64,000 bases of DNA, taken from assembly GCF_000429585.1 (NCBI RefSeq), contig NZ_AUCD01000004.1, positions 1-64,000 of the forward strand. The letters are read 5' to 3'. Position numbers and translations under genes: made by a program. How positions within the stretch are numbered: the first letter of the stretch is position 1; each line of letters starts with the position of its first letter. Of this stretch, positions 37,874-46,346 are shown in pieces. This stretch comes from Atopococcus tabaci DSM 17538. Lineage in GTDB: Bacteria > Bacillota > Bacilli > Lactobacillales > Carnobacteriaceae_A. Under the pieces are notes generated by a model that saw nothing but the letters and a program-made list of their open reading frames with translations, made no database searches and was not told the origin of the DNA.

Positions 37874-39433
37874 TCACAGCACAAAATCAGGGAATCGTTC
37901 TCTCAAATGCCGGATCATTTCTTCTTTGGTGTGTTTTTCCAGCAGCTCATCCACCACTTCTTCCGCCAGCACTTTTCTGTTTCTATTACTGGTGAATCCA
38001 TTATCCAATAACTTTTTGATGTCTTCCGTCGTGAGGTAAAAGTTCAATTTGATGCTTTCCCATCCGAGCTCATTCAATAAAACGGTGATTCTGTTCGAGA
38101 AGGTCAAAATCGCATCGAAGTCCAATTGATTCAACTTATACAGCTCATTGATTGTCAAATAGGAGACCATTTCGTATCCGACGTGCTGGCTTAAGGCTTC
38201 CAAGAAAAATTTAACTTTTTCCACAGAAGAATTGGTGATGATGAGGATTTTCGGATTGTTTTTTCTGACCAGCCGGTTCTGCATCAGATAGGTTTCTGCC
38301 ATCAAGCAGATGACAGAAACTTGGTGTTCCGTCAAACGGAAGTCGTAGCGGTCGGCCAGGAGGTCGGTCCCTTTTTGAATGACACGAAACAGCCCTGGAA
38401 ATTCTTTCTTTGTATTGTCCAATTTATCGTCGTAAAAAAAGTAGTCCAGTTTGTTTTTTATCTGGCATTTGTACAAATAGGCATACATTTCGTTGAAGAA
38501 GTTTTCTAAAGTAAAAATCTGAAAATCCATGTTTTCTTCAATCCACTTGATTAAACAGTGGGTCATCTCTTTTATAGTCTCGTTGGTGGGAAATTCAATC
38601 GGTTCTTTGTAGTTTAATGAAGCAATCAAGTAATCTAAGTACTGGCTGTCTTTTTTTACAGGCAGCAGGTTGTAACGAGGCACTTCCGGCATGTCTTTCA
38701 AGGCTGTTTTTATCTGATGGCCTTTATTGATGCGCATTATGCTGATGGCATAATGGATATAGAGAAACTTTTTTGATGCATAATCAACCGACGCGGCAGA
38801 TTGTCTAAAGAATTTCTCCAGCTCCGCCTTCACTTCTTCATGATACTCGGCGAGGTGCTCTTCGAATACTTCGTACAGCAGCTTCTGGACAGGGGTGTTG
38901 GCTTTTCGAGGAACGAATGCATCGTGTTCATTCAATTCGATGACTGAAATCAATTTTCTGGCCACATACATCCGTTGGAAACGTTCATTTCCCAACAGTT
39001 CGATTCCCCGACGGTGACGGTTGACGATGCGGACGCCTTTGCCTTCCAGCATACTGCCCAGTTCTTTCCGATCATTCTTTTTGGTGGACACACTTAAATT
39101 TAATTCCGTATAGACTTGGGTCATGTTGACAATTCCCCGAAAAAACGCATAGCACACGACGAGCATCAACCGTTCGTCTACCGAAGTGGAATAGTCCTCC
39201 AGAGTCAAGCGTGCACACAGATTGGAGAAATCGGCGTAAGTCATATGCGTTTTCATCTCATGATTGCTGATGCTGAAGTGCAAAGATTCCGGCAGGTATT
39301 CATTCAACGTATAAATGCTGCGTTTCATTGAAGACCTGCTTTTTCCAAACAAGGATTCGCAGGTCTCAAAATCGATCCGTCCCTTGTCCTGCACATAATT
39401 GGCTAATCTCAAATCAAATTCTGTCACTACCAC
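37874..39433 (-). CDS. PRD/EIIB-type (Mga/BglG-like) transcriptional regulator
   Basis: A 519-residue regulator. An N-terminal winged-helix region spans about 1-60 (FGKSRSSMKRSIYTLNE) and a second HTH-like segment about 100-160 (TQVYTELNLSVSTKKNDRKEL). The centre resembles PRD domains and carries scattered histidines. The C-terminus (about 395-480) looks like an EIIB/GAT fold (KILIITNSSVEKVKFFLEAL), without the usual active-site cysteine. Such proteins sense PTS phosphorylation and activate sugar operons or Mga regulons. The start is GTG at 39433 with AAGGAG nearby. A perfect cre site lies just upstream. It stands between chbG and fumC and is the obvious candidate controller of the neighbouring PTS genes. 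Confidence 0.82.
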   Translation of the reverse strand: MVVTEFDLRLANYVQDKGRIDFETCESLFGKSRSSMKRSIYTLNEYLPESLHFSISNHEMKTHMTYADFSNLCARLTLEDYSTSVDERLMLVVCYAFFRGIVNMTQVYTELNLSVSTKKNDRKELGSMLEGKGVRIVNRHRRGIELLGNERFQRMYVARKLISVIELNEHDAFVPRKANTPVQKLLYEVFEEHLAEYHEEVKAELEKFFRQSAASVDYASKKFLYIHYAISIMRINKGHQIKTALKDMPEVPRYNLLPVKKDSQYLDYLIASLNYKEPIEFPTNETIKEMTHCLIKWIEENMDFQIFTLENFFNEMYAYLYKCQIKNKLDYFFYDDKLDNTKKEFPGLFRVIQKGTDLLADRYDFRLTEHQVSVICLMAETYLMQNRLVRKNNPKILIITNSSVEKVKFFLEALSQHVGYEMVSYLTINELYKLNQLDFDAILTFSNRITVLLNELGWESIKLNFYLTTEDIKKLLDNGFTSNRNRKVLAEEVVDELLEKHTKEEMIRHLRERFPDFVL

Positions 39434-39451
39434 TCCACAAGTCTCTCCTTT

Positions 39452-39469
39452 TTTGACAGCGCTGTCAAA
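39452..39469. promoter_or_regulatory. Perfect palindromic cre (CcpA) site
   Basis: TTTGACAGCGCTGTCAAA is an 18-bp perfect palindrome. Its central 14 bases match the cre consensus TGWNANCGNTNWCA at every position. It lies 19 bases upstream of the regulator start codon, downstream of a TATACAAT-like -10, which predicts carbon catabolite repression of the regulator-fumC unit. Confidence 0.85.
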
Positions 39470-39545
39470 CTCCCCTTATTGTATAAGGTAGAGTTTTTCT
39501 GTCCGTTTGTCAACGTGTCGTCAGAGGAACCGCCCGACTGGAGGG

Positions 39546-40331
39546 TCAGCTTATGTGACCATAGTGGCACAGCTCGTATCCGTACCTATCCAAGAGTTCC
39601 TTGAATGAGCCGCTTGTCAGTATTTTCACTTCCCGCATCCGCGGCAGATGGAAAGATGATTGGTAGTACACTTCTGTATCAATATATCCCGGATGACAGC
39701 TGGCTTCCACTAATCCGTACTGACGGTAGTGTTGGGCATCTTGGATCAGTATGGACATCAGTTGCTCTTCCACCGCTTTGTACGGATGAGTCATGTCTTT
39801 CATCGGCGGGTAATTAAATAAGTTCCAAAAATCTTCCGCCGGAAAGTTGGATGGTCGCTCCGCTCGCTTCCGTGCATCTTGATAAGTCCGTACCGGCAAG
39901 TGGTACTCTTCGCTCAAGCGCTCCGTGACGGCCAAATGTTCTTTGAGCGCATGCATATAGTGATGGGAGTCGATGTGCGTCAGCCGTACACCCAAGCGAA
40001 GCAGCTTTTCGATCTGCGCTTTCCATTCCTCGTAAAGCTGGTCCAAATCCGCTGTGTGCGTGTGATAGTACTTTCTTGATTTGAAGACCCCTTTTTCATC
40101 TACCAGCTGGTCGACACGATCGATCACCGGCCTGCCCATCGTAAGCGACAGATGGACGCCGATCCCCAAATCCGGCAGCTCGTCCATCAAACGCAGCGCA
40201 TGTTTCAACCCGGGCATGTTTGCCATCATCGTTGTAGAGGTTACCGCTCCATTCAGGTGTGACTCCATGATTCCATAATTAATGCCTTTGGAATAACCGA
40301 AATCGTCGGCATTGATGATTAGTTTTGTCAT
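39546..40331 (-). CDS. chbG: ChbG/YdjC-family carbohydrate deacetylase
   Basis: A 261-residue metal-dependent deacetylase of the YdjC/ChbG family, which removes acetyl groups from N-acetylated sugar phosphates such as chitobiose-6-phosphate. Metal and catalytic residues are in IINADDFGYS (residues ~5-14), GIGVHLSL and THIDSHHYMH. A GTG five codons upstream is inside the ribosome-binding region, so the ATG at 40331 is chosen. A terminator separates it from the lyase-PTS-nagA genes upstream, but it is in line with them and with the regulator downstream. Its true substrate here is unknown. Confidence 0.88.
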   Translation of the reverse strand: MTKLIINADDFGYSKGINYGIMESHLNGAVTSTTMMANMPGLKHALRLMDELPDLGIGVHLSLTMGRPVIDRVDQLVDEKGVFKSRKYYHTHTADLDQLYEEWKAQIEKLLRLGVRLTHIDSHHYMHALKEHLAVTERLSEEYHLPVRTYQDARKRAERPSNFPAEDFWNLFNYPPMKDMTHPYKAVEEQLMSILIQDAQHYRQYGLVEASCHPGYIDTEVYYQSSFHLPRMREVKILTSGSFKELLDRYGYELCHYGHIS

Positions 40332-40371
40332 TGTCCTTCTCCTCACCGTTTAGCTTCTTGAATGAATACCG

Positions 40372-40399
40372 AAAAAGCCGCCACACCGGGCGGCTTTTT
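40372..40399 (-). terminator. Terminator after the lyase gene
   Basis: AAAAAGCCGCC and GGCGGCTTTTT form an 11-bp stem around CACACC, 7 bases after the lyase stop, with T-runs suited to the minus strand. It ends the nagA-PTS-lyase operon and may allow reduced readthrough into chbG. Confidence 0.9.
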
Positions 40400-40405
40400 C
40401 TATGT

Positions 40406-41764
40406 TCACAGTAGTGTTTCGGCCTTTTCAGCCGCTTTTAAAGCCATTTTTTCCGCCAGCTCGGGTGCCAAGCCGATATAGCTTCTAGGATCGATCAGTT
40501 CTTTCAACTCTTTGTCCGTAAAGTTTTCTGCAATCAACTCATTCGCTTTCAGGTTTGTATAGAAATCCTCTCCATACGCAGCCGTTTTGATCGCGATATC
40601 GTAGACCAAAGAGTGCGCTTGATCTTTTCCTAGCTTTTTCGCCATTTCCATCATCACATATTCACTGTTGTCCAAGCCTTTATTCCGCAACGCATTTTCC
40701 AGCATCCGGTCTTTGTGAGGATGCAGCGTACGCGTCAATTCTTCACACCGCAACAGGATTTCCGTCATCAGCTGAAGCGATTCTTCCAACAACCCATCGA
40801 ACAACATGTACTGACTGCTGTCCCCTTCGTACGGGCGGACGGAAGAATACGAACCGACTCCCGGCAGCGAGTACAGTTTTTGTGAGTTCGCGATGATCCC
40901 TTTGGCCAATTTCGGGTTGATTTTGTGCGGCATGGTGCTGCTTCCGACGGTTCCTTCTTTGAAACCTTCCGATACTTCCGCGATTTCTTCCAGACTCGTT
41001 TGGTAAACTTCCTCCGCCATCTTGTGGCACACATTGGCAAGCAGCGACAAATTCGTCATGTACTCCAATTTGTGTGTGTTGATATTCCGGGAAGGAACGT
41101 CCATCGGGTACATTCCCAGTAATTCGGCCACACGCTCTTGTACTTCAGGACCGACTTCCGGCATCGTGCTGAACGTTCCGACTGCTCCGCCCATCATAAT
41201 GCGGAAGACACGTTTTTCAGATTCTTTGAGGCGTTCGACACTGTCCAAAAATTCGCTGATCCACGCTGAGACCTTGTAACCATAGGTAATCGGGGTCGCG
41301 TGTCGGCCATGCGTTCTTCCAGGCATCACCGTGTGTGCATGTTCTTTTGCCAGTTCAGATAAATTATTCAAAATCTCTCCGCACAGCTTCAAGAATTTTG
41401 CATGGATTTGTTTCATGACATACAACTGCCCGCTCTGCTGGACATTCTGTGTCGTGATCCCGTAGTGGACATACTTCCCGCTGTCTTCTGGACAAGCTTT
41501 CACCAGCACTTTCAAAAACGGGACGAAACCATGGCCGATCTCCCGGTAAATCCGGTCCATCTCTTCAAAGTCGATGTTTTCCACCTTGGCGGATTCTTCA
41601 ATTTGCTGCGCCGCTTCTTCAGGGATGAATCCTTGTTCCGCCTGCGCCTTGGCCAGCGCAGCCTCAATTTTCAGCCACGCTTTGTATTTGGTCTTTTCTT
41701 CCAGCAGTTCCCGTATGCCTCTGTCATCAATTGTTTTACTTTTTGAGTCATAAAAAGCTCTCAT
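40406..41764 (-). CDS. Aspartase/fumarase-superfamily lyase (PurB-like)
   Basis: A 452-residue lyase of the superfamily that eliminates fumarate from C-N or C-O adducts. The flexible signature loop with catalytic serine is EGTVGSSTMPHKINP (residues ~271-285). RTHGRHATPITYG holds the conserved histidine region. It will be annotated as adenylosuccinate lyase, but several PurB motifs differ: HDVVAF is replaced by HGFVPF and TSSD by TTQN. It lies 15 bases after the PTS gene in an operon with nagA, not among purine genes. I infer a different adduct, perhaps of a sugar, as substrate. A genuine PurB remains possible if no other purB exists in the genome. Confidence 0.85.
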   Translation of the reverse strand: MRAFYDSKSKTIDDRGIRELLEEKTKYKAWLKIEAALAKAQAEQGFIPEEAAQQIEESAKVENIDFEEMDRIYREIGHGFVPFLKVLVKACPEDSGKYVHYGITTQNVQQSGQLYVMKQIHAKFLKLCGEILNNLSELAKEHAHTVMPGRTHGRHATPITYGYKVSAWISEFLDSVERLKESEKRVFRIMMGGAVGTFSTMPEVGPEVQERVAELLGMYPMDVPSRNINTHKLEYMTNLSLLANVCHKMAEEVYQTSLEEIAEVSEGFKEGTVGSSTMPHKINPKLAKGIIANSQKLYSLPGVGSYSSVRPYEGDSSQYMLFDGLLEESLQLMTEILLRCEELTRTLHPHKDRMLENALRNKGLDNSEYVMMEMAKKLGKDQAHSLVYDIAIKTAAYGEDFYTNLKANELIAENFTDKELKELIDPRSYIGLAPELAEKMALKAAEKAETLL

Positions 41765-41779
41765 ATTCTCTTCCCTTTC

Positions 41780-43357
41780 TTATACCGTACTTTCCCTGCC
41801 AATTCCAACCAAGTAATCATCCACTTCGTTCCGGACGAATTCCACGTGCGGCCCGAACACTACATGAATGTGGTTCTTTTTAGGGAAGAAAATTCCTGAA
41901 GCTCCCGATCCTTTCAGTTTCTCTCCATCGACCAGCTTTTGGTCTTTCAAATCAATACGTAAGCGAGAAACACAGTTGTCCACATCCACAATGTTTTCTC
42001 TTCCACCTAACGATTCAATCACCAATGCGGCAATTTCCCCATACCGTTTTTCATTCAACAACGTCACGTCACGGTCCACATCTTCACGTCCCGGTGTTTT
42101 CGCATCCAGTTTCACAATCAAGAAACGGAAAGCGAAGTAGAAGATGACGAAGTTGGCGATTCCCAGCAAGACCAGGTTGAACCAGTTCGTGTTTTCATAG
42201 AGCAACCCGAAGATTCCGAAGTCAAAGATTGTTCCCCGGATGTATCCCATACGGATGTCCAAGAAGCTCATCGGAATGACCGTCAGTCCACACATCACAA
42301 TATAAATCAGATATAAAACAGGAGAAATGAACATGAACGAGAATTCCATCGGCTCAGTGATATTTCCTAAAAACGCGGTCAATACAACAGTTAAAATGAT
42401 TCCTTTTGCGATCTGTTTGTTGTCTTTATACGCAGTGTGGTACATCGCCAGCCCAATCGCCGGAATACGGAACAACGTGGTGAGCATCTGCCCCGGCGCC
42501 AAGTAAGGACTGATTTGCGGCATGACTCTTCCCCACGCTTCGTGAGTCGGTCCTAGTTCGAACAGCACTTTGTTCATGGCATTGAGGATTCCCACATACG
42601 ATTCTCCGTCAATCATCCAGACCCCTCCCGCTTCAGTGAAACGAACCACTGAAGACAAGACGTGGTGAAGACCAAACGGAATCAAGGCCCGGTTCAAGAA
42701 GTGGTACACTCCTGGACCGAATGTCGGGTTCATCATTATCGGAGAAATTCCGATCAGCATCCGCGTGAAACCTCCCCAAATAAACGGAACCACCAGTCCA
42801 ATGGGAATGGTGCACAAGAACGACAGAATCAAAACGGATTTTTTCCCGCCGAAAAACGCGAAGGCCAACGGAAGCTGCAGACGATAGAAACGATCTGTCA
42901 ACTTGGCAGCCAAAAGCCCCGAGATGATCCCTCCCGCCGCATCGACTTTCAGTGTCTGTATCCCCAGCACCATGCCCTGGCCTAATTCTCCCATGATTTC
43001 AGAATCGGCTAAGTTCCCGGTGGCATTGAGGTACACGTTCATCGTGATCAGCAAGGTCAGATAACTGACGATGGAGGCAAACACGGCGATTCCTTTTTCG
43101 TGTTTGGCCATCCCGTAAGCCACACCCATCGCAAACAAGACAGGGATGTTGCTGAAGATGATGCTTGAGATTTGTTGGGTGCTTCTCAAAATGAGCTGCA
43201 GTGTTTCATTTCCTAAAAACGGGAATTGCTCAATCATATATGATTGCGTAAAGGCCCCCATGAGCCCCATCAACATTCCTACCGGTGCCATAATTCCAAT
43301 AGGCAACAGCAGCGATCGCCCAAATACTTGTATTTGGTCTTTGAATCTTTCCCACAT
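41780..43357 (-). CDS. PTS transporter EIICB, glucose/maltose superfamily
   Basis: A 525-residue PTS permease. The EIIC membrane domain (about 1-410) has some ten hydrophobic segments, PFGLHHVLSS and the substrate-contacting NITEPMEFSF motif. The EIIB domain (about 435-525) carries the phosphorylation cysteine, near residue 462, in VDNCVSRLRIDL. No EIIA is attached, so a shared EIIA must serve it. The length and layout resemble MalX and the GlcNAc/glucose group, but the sugar cannot be assigned by sight. It lies 28 bases after nagA and 15 bases before the lyase, so an N-acetylated amino sugar or conjugate is the likely substrate. Confidence 0.92.
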   Translation of the reverse strand: MWERFKDQIQVFGRSLLLPIGIMAPVGMLMGLMGAFTQSYMIEQFPFLGNETLQLILRSTQQISSIIFSNIPVLFAMGVAYGMAKHEKGIAVFASIVSYLTLLITMNVYLNATGNLADSEIMGELGQGMVLGIQTLKVDAAGGIISGLLAAKLTDRFYRLQLPLAFAFFGGKKSVLILSFLCTIPIGLVVPFIWGGFTRMLIGISPIMMNPTFGPGVYHFLNRALIPFGLHHVLSSVVRFTEAGGVWMIDGESYVGILNAMNKVLFELGPTHEAWGRVMPQISPYLAPGQMLTTLFRIPAIGLAMYHTAYKDNKQIAKGIILTVVLTAFLGNITEPMEFSFMFISPVLYLIYIVMCGLTVIPMSFLDIRMGYIRGTIFDFGIFGLLYENTNWFNLVLLGIANFVIFYFAFRFLIVKLDAKTPGREDVDRDVTLLNEKRYGEIAALVIESLGGRENIVDVDNCVSRLRIDLKDQKLVDGEKLKGSGASGIFFPKKNHIHVVFGPHVEFVRNEVDDYLVGIGRESTV

Positions 43358-43385
43358 AATGTATTCCCTCCTGTATGTTCTCCTT

Positions 43386-44597
43386 TTATACGTTCTTCTC
43401 CTGGTTGACCGGTTGTTTTACTCCTTGGATATACGTGTCATACAACTTCCAATCTCCATCCACCACAATAAAATCCGCGTCTTTCCCACGCTCGATCGAT
43501 CCTTTTTGATCGTAGACGCCGATATATTTGGCAGGATTCTCTGAAGCCATTTTGACGATTTCGCCCACAGAAGCATCGATGTTTTTGACCACGTTCTGCA
43601 CCGAACTGAGGAAGCCCAATTCAATGTCTTTTACGCTGTCGTAGTCAGACTTGTCAAACCGTTCGACCCGCCCATCGTCATGCGTCACTTTTACTTCGTT
43701 TTTGCCTTCCGGTTCAAAGGTGGCTTGACGAATATAGTGATAAGTAGCTTCTTCCGCTTGTGCCAAACCGGTGCAGTCGGTGGTCAGAAACACTTTATCT
43801 GGACCTTTGATTTTATAAACAATTGCAAATGCCTCCGGTTTGACGGTGAGTCCTGTCTGCTTCCCGAATTCTGCGTACATATCATCAAAATACATCGCCG
43901 CCCCGGCCACAGCGAGCCTCCGGTGGTGCATCCCCCGCATGCCGCTGAAAGTGTGGGTGAAGCCTCCCAGTCCATACTTCTTCAGCTGCTGGATGTCTTC
44001 GAATTCAGCAGCGCTGTGGCCGACAGACACTTGAATGCCTTTTTGGTGCAGGTAGTGAATCACTTCTCTGGCTCCGGGCAATTCCGGAGCCAGAGTCATC
44101 AACTTGACGATGCCCTCCTTCCCTTCTGTCAATAGTGTGTCCACCACTTCTACCGAAGGCGGCAGGCAATATTCTGCTTTTTGCATTCCTTTGTATTCTT
44201 CATTAATGAACGGCCCTTCCAAATGAACCCCTATCACTTGAGCTCCTTTTTCAGGCTGCCATTCTTCGATGAACGCGTCGGCTTCCGATACTTGCTTTTT
44301 CAACTTTTCTAAACTGTCTGTGCCGGTTGTGGCCAAATAAGACGTGACTCCCATATGGACCAAATCTTCTGACATATTCTCCAGCGACCGTTTGTCTCCT
44401 TGATGGATAAACGAACCAGTTGCCCACCCATGGATATGGACATCGATGAACCCCGGTACAATCATCTTATCTGTGTAATCGATGACGTCTTGAGATCCCC
44501 TCTCTTCGACTATGCCGGCAATTTTTCCGTCTTCCACCTTCAAATATCCTGTTCTGAAACCTTCCGGAGTATATATTCTTTCTGAATAGAACAGCAT
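43386..44597 (-). CDS. nagA: N-acetylglucosamine-6-phosphate deacetylase
   Basis: A 403-residue amidohydrolase that deacetylates GlcNAc-6-phosphate to glucosamine-6-phosphate. The metal-binding motifs are PGFIDVHIHGW (residues ~48-58), HLEGPF, SVGHSAAEF and FLTTDCTG with the catalytic aspartate. The frame is open 15 codons further, but AAGGAGATG positions the ATG at 44597. It is the first gene of the nagA-PTS-lyase operon, behind a promoter and a cre-like site. No nagB is seen nearby, so glucosamine-6-phosphate would have to be deaminated by an enzyme encoded elsewhere. Confidence 0.94.
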   Translation of the reverse strand: MLFYSERIYTPEGFRTGYLKVEDGKIAGIVEERGSQDVIDYTDKMIVPGFIDVHIHGWATGSFIHQGDKRSLENMSEDLVHMGVTSYLATTGTDSLEKLKKQVSEADAFIEEWQPEKGAQVIGVHLEGPFINEEYKGMQKAEYCLPPSVEVVDTLLTEGKEGIVKLMTLAPELPGAREVIHYLHQKGIQVSVGHSAAEFEDIQQLKKYGLGGFTHTFSGMRGMHHRRLAVAGAAMYFDDMYAEFGKQTGLTVKPEAFAIVYKIKGPDKVFLTTDCTGLAQAEEATYHYIRQATFEPEGKNEVKVTHDDGRVERFDKSDYDSVKDIELGFLSSVQNVVKNIDASVGEIVKMASENPAKYIGVYDQKGSIERGKDADFIVVDGDWKLYDTYIQGVKQPVNQEKNV

Positions 44598-44614
44598 CCA
44601 AGCATCTCCTTTTA

Positions 44615-44628
44615 TTAAAGCGCTTACT
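44615..44628. promoter_or_regulatory. cre-like site before nagA
   Basis: AGTAAGCGCTTTAA (minus strand) matches 12 of 14 positions of the cre consensus. It lies between the promoter and the nagA start, as expected for CcpA repression of the operon. The mismatches are at the first and thirteenth bases. Confidence 0.55.
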
Positions 44629-44640
44629 TTTCTTATATAC

Positions 44641-44669
44641 ATAGTATTATGTTTTTATAGGGTAGACAA
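44641..44669 (-). promoter_or_regulatory. Probable promoter of the nagA operon
   Basis: Minus-strand TTGTCT (44664-44669) and TACTAT (44641-44646) with a 17-base spacer, about 44 bases before the nagA start. The -10 box is imperfect. Confidence 0.5.
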
Positions 44670-44730
44670 GGACATAATATTAGACTGTTTTAGTTCAAAA
44701 AATGCCTTTCATCTTTGTTTATAAAGAAGA

Positions 44731-44770
44731 AAAACCTCAAACGAAAGTTTTCTTTCGTTCGAGGTTTTTT
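44731..44770 (-). terminator. Terminator after the uracil permease gene
   Basis: AACCTC(G)AACGAAAG and CTTTCGTTTGAGGTT form a long stem with an AAAA loop, followed by TTTTTCTT on the minus strand, 11 bases after the permease stop. The plus-strand reading also ends in T-runs. Confidence 0.88.
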
Positions 44771-44780
44771 GGTTGATTGA

Positions 44781-46133
44781 TTAATGTTGTTCGCTCAACC
44801 GCCCGGAAATTCTTGGGGCGGCTTGTTTCTTGACTGGTTCTTTCTCTTCCTGCGGTACGGAAGGCTCTTCTTGCGGAAGGATAAAATTCAACAAAATGCC
44901 GGCCAGTGCGCTCAATGCTGTTCCAGAGAAAGTGACGAATCCCAAATCCAAGACAGCGCCGCCCAAGCCCAAGACCAGCATGCTGCTGGCAATGATCAAG
45001 TTGCGCGCTCGGTTGAAGTCCACCTGTTCTTCAATCAAGACTTTCAATCCGTTACTGGCGATGACGCCGTACAATAGAATGGACATCCCTCCAAGCACTG
45101 CGGAAGGAATGGTGGAAATCAAGGCAGTGAATTTCCCGAAGAAGCTGAGAGCGAGGGCGATAAACGCCGCGTTACGGATAACCGATACAGACGCGATACG
45201 GGTCATGCCGACGACCCCAGTGTTCTCTCCGTATGTGGTATTGGCAGGACCGCCCAAGAAAGCAGATGCAGCAGATGCAATTCCGTCTCCCAACAAGGTG
45301 CGGTGCAGTCCCGGTTCTTTCAAAAATTCCCGATTGACAATTTTTCCTAAAACCGTGTGGTCGCCGATGTGCTCAGAGATGGTGACCAACGCAACAGGAA
45401 GAATCGCCAACGTTTCCGGTCCGAAGTACAAGTCATAACTGTTGAATACGCCTGTTTCAAACGGCAGGTAGAATTCCGGTACTTCCAACCAGTTCGCTTC
45501 CAAAACCGGTGTGAAATCCACCAATCCCAAGAGAGCCGCCACAACGTAGCCGACTGTCAATCCGACCAAGAACGGGATGATTTTGAAGAAGTCTTTTCCT
45601 TTGATGTTGACAAACGCCGTAACCAAGAAAGTCGTCAAGGCAACCAAGATGTTTCTGGTGTCTCCTCCAGAAACGAACCCTGCATTCGTCACCGCTGACC
45701 CAGCCAACCCCAATCCAATGACGATGATCATCGGACCGATGACAATCGGCGGAAGCAATTTGTCAATCCACTTGGTTCCGAGCATTTTCACCAAAGCGGC
45801 AGCGATGATATAGACGAATCCGACCAACATGACTCCTGTTTGAGCCGCGCTGATGTTTCCGCCCATCTGCTGCATCGCCACAGCCATCGCCGTGATATAA
45901 GCAAATGATGAGCCAAGGTATACCGGAACTTTCGCTTTTGTCGCCACTTGATAAATCAGCGTCCCCATTCCGCTTGCAAACAAAGCCACGGACACCGGCA
46001 TGCCTAAAATTATCGGCACAAGAATGGTCGCTCCAAACATCGCAAAGATGTGCTGAAAACTCAGCAAGAGCCCTCTCCCAACAGACGGTTTGTCTTCTAC
46101 ATCCAAAATCAATGGCTTTTGATTGATTGCCAT
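44781..46133 (-). CDS. pyrP: Uracil permease (NCS2/UraA family)
   Basis: A 450-residue NCS2 nucleobase:proton symporter with about 12-14 hydrophobic segments. Family features are LSFQHIFAMFGATILVP near residue 24, VPVYLGSSFAYI and, in the substrate-binding TM8-TM10 region, VTISEHIGDH and NTTYGENTGVVG. The glutamates in these two motifs match those that bind uracil in UraA. A short charged C-terminal tail (EEPSVPQEEKEP) follows the last helix. The PyrR-type attenuator upstream supports uracil rather than xanthine as substrate. It is a single-gene unit bounded by its own promoter and terminator. Confidence 0.93.
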   Translation of the reverse strand: MAINQKPLILDVEDKPSVGRGLLLSFQHIFAMFGATILVPIILGMPVSVALFASGMGTLIYQVATKAKVPVYLGSSFAYITAMAVAMQQMGGNISAAQTGVMLVGFVYIIAAALVKMLGTKWIDKLLPPIVIGPMIIVIGLGLAGSAVTNAGFVSGGDTRNILVALTTFLVTAFVNIKGKDFFKIIPFLVGLTVGYVVAALLGLVDFTPVLEANWLEVPEFYLPFETGVFNSYDLYFGPETLAILPVALVTISEHIGDHTVLGKIVNREFLKEPGLHRTLLGDGIASAASAFLGGPANTTYGENTGVVGMTRIASVSVIRNAAFIALALSFFGKFTALISTIPSAVLGGMSILLYGVIASNGLKVLIEEQVDFNRARNLIIASSMLVLGLGGAVLDLGFVTFSGTALSALAGILLNFILPQEEPSVPQEEKEPVKKQAAPRISGRLSEQH

Positions 46134-46159
46134 ACCTTATACTCCCTCTCTCAGGGCAT

Positions 46160-46258
46160 AAAAAATGCCCTTTTCGTTTTTTTACGCAAAAGGACCTATA
46201 GGTAGGGATCAAATTGTTCGATTCTACCCTTTGCAACCTCACGGGATTGCATTAAAGG
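46160..46258 (-). promoter_or_regulatory. PyrR-binding loop and attenuator of pyrP
   Basis: On the minus strand, CCTTT..GCAA and TTGC.AAAGG (46228-46258) form a stem whose loop reads AATCCCGTGAGGTT, an exact match to the PyrR consensus ARUCCNGNGAGGYU. A terminator hairpin CCTTTTGCGT/ACGAAAAGG (46169-46193) followed by CATTTTTTAT comes next. UMP-bound PyrR would stabilise the first hairpin and allow termination, lowering uracil uptake when pyrimidines are plentiful. Confidence 0.9.
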
Positions 46259-46272
46259 ACTTTGCTTCGCAT

Positions 46273-46301
46273 ATTGTATCAAGATTTGACTGCTTTGACA
46301 A
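46273..46301 (-). promoter_or_regulatory. Sigma-A promoter of pyrP
   Basis: Minus-strand TTGTCA (46296-46301) and TACAAT (46273-46278) with a 17-base spacer, just upstream of the PyrR loop. Confidence 0.85.
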
Positions 46302-46346
46302 CAGTTTTCAATAAACGTTCAAAAAGAATCAGCAGACACAGGTCAT

